NCBI GenBank assembly: GCA_013289695.1
Contig: JABCZK010000002.1
Span: forward strand, 62,001-126,000
Direction of reading: 5' to 3'
DNA: 64,000 bases
Origin: Acidobacteriota bacterium
GTDB lineage: Bacteria > Acidobacteriota > Terriglobia > Acidiferrales > UBA7541
A program made the translations under genes and the position numbers. The notes beneath the pieces are model-generated. The model searched no databases. It saw nothing but the letters and a program-made list of their open reading frames with translations, and was not told the DNA's origin. This document shows, piece by piece, positions 59,897 through 64,000 of this stretch (positions within the stretch are counted from its first letter, which is position 1; each line of letters begins with the position of its first letter).

Positions 59897-61092
59897 GCAC
59901 CACGATCGAAACTGCTATCGGCGCCGCGCAGACTATGGTCCTGAATATGGGGCCGCAGCACCCGTCCACCCATGGAGTGCTCCGCGTGGTTCTCGAGCTG
60001 AATGGCGAACTGGTGGCGAAAGCCGAGCCAATAATCGGTTACCTGCACACCGGCATCGAAAAATCCTGCGAAGCGAAAACCTATTCACAGGTGATTACGC
60101 TGACCGACCGCATTGATTATCTTGCGCCGCTATCCAATAACCTGGGCTATTGCCTCGCGGTCGAAAAAATTCTCGGGATCGAGGTCCCCAAGCGCGCGCA
60201 GTACATCCGCGTGCTGCTCACCGAACTGACGCGCTGCGCTTCGCACCTGGTCTGGGTCGGCACCCATGCCATTGACCTGGGCGCGATGACCGTCTTCCTT
60301 TACAGCTTCCGCGAGCGCGAGGAAATTCTGAAAATTTTCGAATACCTTTCCGGCCAGCGGATGATGACCAGCTATTTCCGCATCGGCGGCCTCGCGCTGG
60401 AACCACCTCCCGGCTGGCTCGATAAAGTCCAGCGCGTAGTCGATTCCCTGCCCGGCCACATTGACGAATACGAAGATCTGCTCACCAAAAATAAAATTTG
60501 GCTGGGCCGCACCCAGGGCGTTGGGATCATCACCGCCTCCGATGCCATTGCCATGGGCTGTTCGGGGCCGATGTTGCGTGGCAGCGGCGTTGCTTACGAC
60601 GTGCGCAAGGCGTTTCCATACTCGAGCTACGATGAATTTGATTTCAACGTGCAGACGCAGACCGCGGGCGATTGTTACGCGCGCTATCAAGTGCGCGTCG
60701 CAGAAATTCGCGAAAGCATCAAGATCGTGAAGCAGGCCATGCAGAAAATCCCCAGCGAAGGGCCGTTCCGCGCCGAAGTGCCCGGAATCATTCCGCCCTC
60801 GCGCGAGGAAATGAAGACGTCCATCGAAGGCCTGATCTATCACTTCAAAATATTCACCGAAGGATTTGCGCCGCCGCCGGGCGAAGTTTATCAGGCCATC
60901 GAATCGCCACGCGGCGAGCTGGGAGTATTCGTGGCCAGCGACGGCTCGGCCAAGCCATATCGCGTGAAGTTTCGCGCGCCATCGTTCGTGAACTTGCAGT
61001 CGCTGCCGAAGCTCGCGGAAGGCCGCCTGATCGCCGACGTCGTCGCCTGCATCGGCACTACGGACATCGTCCTGGGAGAAGTGGACCGCTAG
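59893..61092 (+). CDS. nuoD: NADH-quinone oxidoreductase subunit D
   Basis: 399 residues from the ATG overlapping the nuoC stop. NMGPQHPSTHGVLRVVLELN, IGYLHTGIEKSCEAKTYSQ, RIDYLAPLSNNLGY and the C-terminal DIVLGEVDR are diagnostic of the 49-kDa subunit, which forms the quinone-binding pocket with NuoB. It lacks the hydrogenase nickel ligands, as expected. Confidence 0.95.
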   Translation: MSTTIETAIGAAQTMVLNMGPQHPSTHGVLRVVLELNGELVAKAEPIIGYLHTGIEKSCEAKTYSQVITLTDRIDYLAPLSNNLGYCLAVEKILGIEVPKRAQYIRVLLTELTRCASHLVWVGTHAIDLGAMTVFLYSFREREEILKIFEYLSGQRMMTSYFRIGGLALEPPPGWLDKVQRVVDSLPGHIDEYEDLLTKNKIWLGRTQGVGIITASDAIAMGCSGPMLRGSGVAYDVRKAFPYSSYDEFDFNVQTQTAGDCYARYQVRVAEIRESIKIVKQAMQKIPSEGPFRAEVPGIIPPSREEMKTSIEGLIYHFKIFTEGFAPPPGEVYQAIESPRGELGVFVASDGSAKPYRVKFRAPSFVNLQSLPKLAEGRLIADVVACIGTTDIVLGEVDR

Positions 61093-61115
61093 ACTCCAGG
61101 GGAAAAAAGGGATTT

Positions 61116-62930
61116 ATGCAATTGCCAGCAGGACTGGAAGAAAAATTCACAACTCTGCTCGGACGCTACCCCGTGAAGCGTTCGGCGCTGATTCCGATGA
61201 TGATGTATGCGCAGGATTATTTCGGCTTCCTCAGCGACGAGCTGCTCACGGATATTGCCCAGCGCCTAGACCTGAACATGACTGAGGTCACCGAAACCCT
61301 CGCCTACTACTCGATGCTGCGGCGCAAGCCGGTTGGCCGCTATCACATCCAGGTCTGCACCAACGTTTCCTGCATGTTGCGCGGTGGCAATGAGCTTTAC
61401 GCGCACGTGCAGAAGCGCCTGGGAATCGGCAATAAAGAAGTCTCTCCGAGTGGCACGTTTTCTCTGGAAGAAGTCGAATGCATGGGCGCCTGCACCGGCG
61501 CTCCCGCCATGCAGGTGAATTTCGATTACTACGAAAATCTCGATCCGGAAAAAGTGGACGTGATTTTCGAACAGTTGCAGGACGGGAAGAAACCGAAGCC
61601 GGTCCCGGTAATTTCCGGCGCGCTGCACGAGCGCAATCCCAATGAAGTAGTCGTCATCAGCAAGAATTTCGGCATCCCCAATTCGCGCGCGATCGATACC
61701 TACATGCAGCGCGACGGCTACAAGGCCCTGGAAAAAGCGCTCAAACAGATGACCCCCGAGCAGATCATCGACGAAATGAAAAAGTCGAATCTGCGCGGAC
61801 GCGGCGGCGCGGGATTTCCCGCCGGGATGAAGTGGAGCTTCGTTCCCAAGGATATTCCCAAGCCGAAATATATTCTGGCGAATGGCGACGAGAGCGAGCC
61901 GGGCACTTCCAAGGATCGTCCGCTGCTCGAAATGGACCCGCACCAGTTGATCGAAGGTATGGTGATCGCCGGACGCGCCATCGGCTCCAATCAAGGCTAC
62001 GCCTACATCCGCGGGGAATATCGTTACATCATTGACATCCTGGAAACCGCGATCGCCGAAGCCTACGCCAAGGGTTATCTCGGCAAAAATATTCTCGGCA
62101 GCGGATTTGATTTCGACCTCGCCGCCCACACCGGCGCGGGCGCCTACGAATGCGGCGAAGAATCCGCGCTGATGGAATCGCTCGAGGGCAAGCGCGGCTA
62201 TCCGCGCATCAAACCGCCGTTCCCAGCTGTCGTCGGCCTATACGGCTGCCCCACGGTGATCAACAACGTGGAAACTCTCAGCTCCGTCCCCGCCATCATT
62301 CGCGGCGGCGGCGATTGGTACGCCAGCCTGGGCACGCCGAAAAATGGCGGCACGCGCCTGTATTCGATTTCCGGTCATGTGAACAAGCCCGGCATCTACG
62401 AGCTTCCACTGGGATTCAATCTCCGTCAGCTCATCGAGGACGTTGCCGGTGGCGTGCGCGGCGGCAAGAAACTAAAAGCCGTAATCCCCGGCGGCAGTTC
62501 GTGCCCGTTGTTGAGCGCCGATGAAATTGACGTCAACATGGACTACGACTCTGTCGCCAAGATTGGCTCGATGCTCGGCTCTGGTGGCACGGTGATCATT
62601 GACGAAGACACCTGCATGGTGGATCTCGCTCGCCGGATCATGCATTTTTATGCGCACGAATCCTGCGGCTGGTGCATACCTTGCCGCGAAGGCACCACCT
62701 GGCTGCGCAAGATGCTCGACCGTTTCCACGAGGGCGGCGGTCGCGCGGAAGACATTCCGCTGATCGACGAACTTTCAAAAAATATGCTCGGGCGCACTTT
62801 CTGCCCGCTCGGTGATGCCGCGGCTATGCCGACAATCAGCATCGTCAAGAAATGGCGCAACGAATTTGAAGACCATCTGCACGGGAAATGCGCGCACAAG
62901 CCCGCGGAGATGATTCTGGGAGCTCACTAG
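61116..62930 (+). CDS. nuoEF: Fused NADH-quinone oxidoreductase subunits E and F
   Basis: 604 residues in one frame. Residues 1-165 are NuoE with the [2Fe-2S] ligands Cys81, Cys86 (CTNVSC), Cys122 and Cys126 (CMGAC). A short linker (about 157-180) joins NuoF, which has the FMN/NADH loop RGRGGAGFPAGMKW (227-240), ANGDESEPGT and the [4Fe-4S] motif SCGWCIPCREGT. No stop or ribosome site separates them. Together these are the NADH-oxidising tip of complex I. The open frame before 61116 overlaps nuoD and is not used. Confidence 0.93.
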   Translation: MQLPAGLEEKFTTLLGRYPVKRSALIPMMMYAQDYFGFLSDELLTDIAQRLDLNMTEVTETLAYYSMLRRKPVGRYHIQVCTNVSCMLRGGNELYAHVQKRLGIGNKEVSPSGTFSLEEVECMGACTGAPAMQVNFDYYENLDPEKVDVIFEQLQDGKKPKPVPVISGALHERNPNEVVVISKNFGIPNSRAIDTYMQRDGYKALEKALKQMTPEQIIDEMKKSNLRGRGGAGFPAGMKWSFVPKDIPKPKYILANGDESEPGTSKDRPLLEMDPHQLIEGMVIAGRAIGSNQGYAYIRGEYRYIIDILETAIAEAYAKGYLGKNILGSGFDFDLAAHTGAGAYECGEESALMESLEGKRGYPRIKPPFPAVVGLYGCPTVINNVETLSSVPAIIRGGGDWYASLGTPKNGGTRLYSISGHVNKPGIYELPLGFNLRQLIEDVAGGVRGGKKLKAVIPGGSSCPLLSADEIDVNMDYDSVAKIGSMLGSGGTVIIDEDTCMVDLARRIMHFYAHESCGWCIPCREGTTWLRKMLDRFHEGGGRAEDIPLIDELSKNMLGRTFCPLGDAAAMPTISIVKKWRNEFEDHLHGKCAHKPAEMILGAH

Positions 62931-62937
62931 GAAACGC

Positions 62938-64000
62938 ATGGCGGAACAAAAGCAAGTCACTTTTAGTCTCAACGGGCAGCCGATCGTCACGCCCGCCGGC
63001 ACGCTGGTAATCGAAGCCGCCAAAAAACAGGGCGTCGAGGTCCCTTCGTTCTGCTATTACCCGGGCCTTTCGCTGCAGGCCGCTTGCCGCATGTGCCTTG
63101 TGGAAGTCGAAAAGATGCCCAAGCTGCAAACCGCGTGCACGCTCGTCGCCACCGAAGGCATGGTCGTAAAGTCCGACACCGAGCAAGTTCACAAAGCGCG
63201 CAAGGACATGATCGAGTTCCTGCTTTCCAATCATCCGCTGGATTGCCCCGTCTGCGATAAGGGCGGCGAGTGCGAACTGCAGGACATGACTTTCCGTTAC
63301 GGCCTGGACCACAGCCGCTTCACCGAAGAGAAGTTGCATTATCCGGAAGAAAAATGGTCGCCGCTGGTTTATTACGATGCCCCGCGCTGCATCATGTGCT
63401 TCCGTTGCGTGCGCGTGTGCGATGAGGGCATGGACGTAAAAGCTCTGGGCGTCGGCGCGCGCGGCGTACATTCCGTGATCATTCCCAACGAACCGGGCCA
63501 GCTGGCCTGCGAAGAATGTGGCATGTGCATTGATATTTGCCCGGTGGGCGCGCTGACCAGCGGCACGTATCGTTATCAGACGCGTCCATGGGAGATGCAA
63601 TATGTTTCCAATCCCTGCACGCACTGCTCGAACGGCTGCAAGACCACGCTCAGCATCCGCAACAACGAAATTCTGCGCGCCAATAATCGCGATTCCTCCG
63701 GCGTGAATGGCGAATTCCTGTGCGGCAAGGGCCGCTTCGGCTTCGACTTTACCAATCACGCCGAGCGCGTGCGCCAGCCGCTGCTTCGCCGCAATGGCAA
63801 GCTTGAGCCGGCAAGCTGGGAAGACGCGCTCGAAGAAGTGGCGCGACGCCTAAAACAGGTTCGCGACAAGCATGGCGCCAATGCGATTGGCGTGATCGGC
63901 TCGAACCACACGACGAACGAAGAAAATTACCTGCTCAATCGTTTCGTGCGCGCGACCCTGGGCACCAACAATATTGACCACCACCGGACCGCGGACTACG
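62938..64000 (+). CDS. nuoG: NADH-quinone oxidoreductase subunit G (5' part; runs off window end)
   Basis: 354 residues are visible. An N-terminal ferredoxin domain has Cys39, Cys50, Cys53 and Cys67 for [2Fe-2S]; next the His/Cys cluster (NHPLDCPVCDKGGECELQD), then two further Cys motifs (CIMCFRCVRVC; CEECGMCIDICPVGAL), and the start of the molybdopterin-oxidoreductase-like domain (NPCTHCSNGCKT). It carries several Fe-S clusters of the electron wire in complex I. It starts 7 bp after nuoEF. Confidence 0.94.
   Translation, partial: MAEQKQVTFSLNGQPIVTPAGTLVIEAAKKQGVEVPSFCYYPGLSLQAACRMCLVEVEKMPKLQTACTLVATEGMVVKSDTEQVHKARKDMIEFLLSNHPLDCPVCDKGGECELQDMTFRYGLDHSRFTEEKLHYPEEKWSPLVYYDAPRCIMCFRCVRVCDEGMDVKALGVGARGVHSVIIPNEPGQLACEECGMCIDICPVGALTSGTYRYQTRPWEMQYVSNPCTHCSNGCKTTLSIRNNEILRANNRDSSGVNGEFLCGKGRFGFDFTNHAERVRQPLLRRNGKLEPASWEDALEEVARRLKQVRDKHGANAIGVIGSNHTTNEENYLLNRFVRATLGTNNIDHHRTADY

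Noticed and set aside
1-64000. CRISPR arrays, rRNA genes and prophage structural genes
   Set aside because: Looked for regularly spaced direct repeats, rRNA landmarks and phage genes; none seen.

Overview
The window reads as about 64 kb of chromosome from a GC-rich, aerobic, heterotrophic soil-type bacterium, most likely an Acidobacteriota (Terriglobia-like) genome. This rests on the gene set: a cytochrome c oxidase operon with two tandem subunit III genes and a small CxxC membrane protein, a PEP-CTERM exported protein, bacillithiol synthesis (bshA), a divergent Hfq, and several exported or membrane proteins whose style I associate with Acidobacteria. No rRNA, CRISPR array, prophage or complete transposase is visible.

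Layout. 1-5.9 kb: a truncated secreted zinc protease, a methyltransferase, hypotheticals, an HD-GYP response regulator and an aminotransferase. 6.0-6.6 kb: a secreted peroxiredoxin whose catalytic position is an in-frame UGA followed by a well-formed SECIS-like hairpin, so probably a selenoprotein. 6.7-11.4 kb: a minus-strand cytochrome c oxidase operon (II-I-III-III-IV-small protein). 12.4-20.0 kb: tRNA-Leu, an acetyltransferase-like gene without a visible start codon, then gap-pgk-tpiA-secG, thymidine kinase, a DUF84 phosphatase, a deoxyribosyltransferase-like gene and tRNA-Gly. 20.2-22.9 kb: a GH20 hexosaminidase and DUF190 genes, one of them truncated. 23.1-27.8 kb: a module of DoxX, NTF2-like, metallo-beta-lactamase-fold and ABC genes bracketed by a 67-bp direct repeat. 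27.9-31.7 kb: a MOSC-reductase fusion, a MITE-like element, a PEP-CTERM ice-binding-like protein and a membrane protein.

32.3-43.0 kb is the accessory core. It is bounded on one side by an intact tRNA-Thr and on the other by a 46-bp copy of that tRNA's 3' half, the usual footprint of tRNA-targeted integration. No integrase remains. Inside are a serine hydrolase, an esterase, several orphan exported or membrane proteins, a second copy of the MITE-like element, the 3' remnant of a group II intron, and most copies of a degenerate ~60-bp repeat that often sits just 3' of a gene. Two further copies lie just outside.

43.1-64 kb returns to housekeeping content: membrane proteins, an M24 peptidase, DUF167, a phosphoesterase, a YggS-type PLP protein, tmk-holB, hfq, a thioesterase-SDR pair, bshA, a LytS-like kinase, GTP cyclohydrolase II, an ArsR-SRPBCC pair with a palindrome over the start codon, thiS, and the start of a complex I operon. 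The order there is nuoA-nuoC-nuoD-nuoEF (fused)-nuoG, with no nuoB between nuoA and nuoC; nuoG runs off the window end. Respiration (complex I and cytochrome oxidase), lower glycolysis and thiol/seleno redox defence are the main functional themes.
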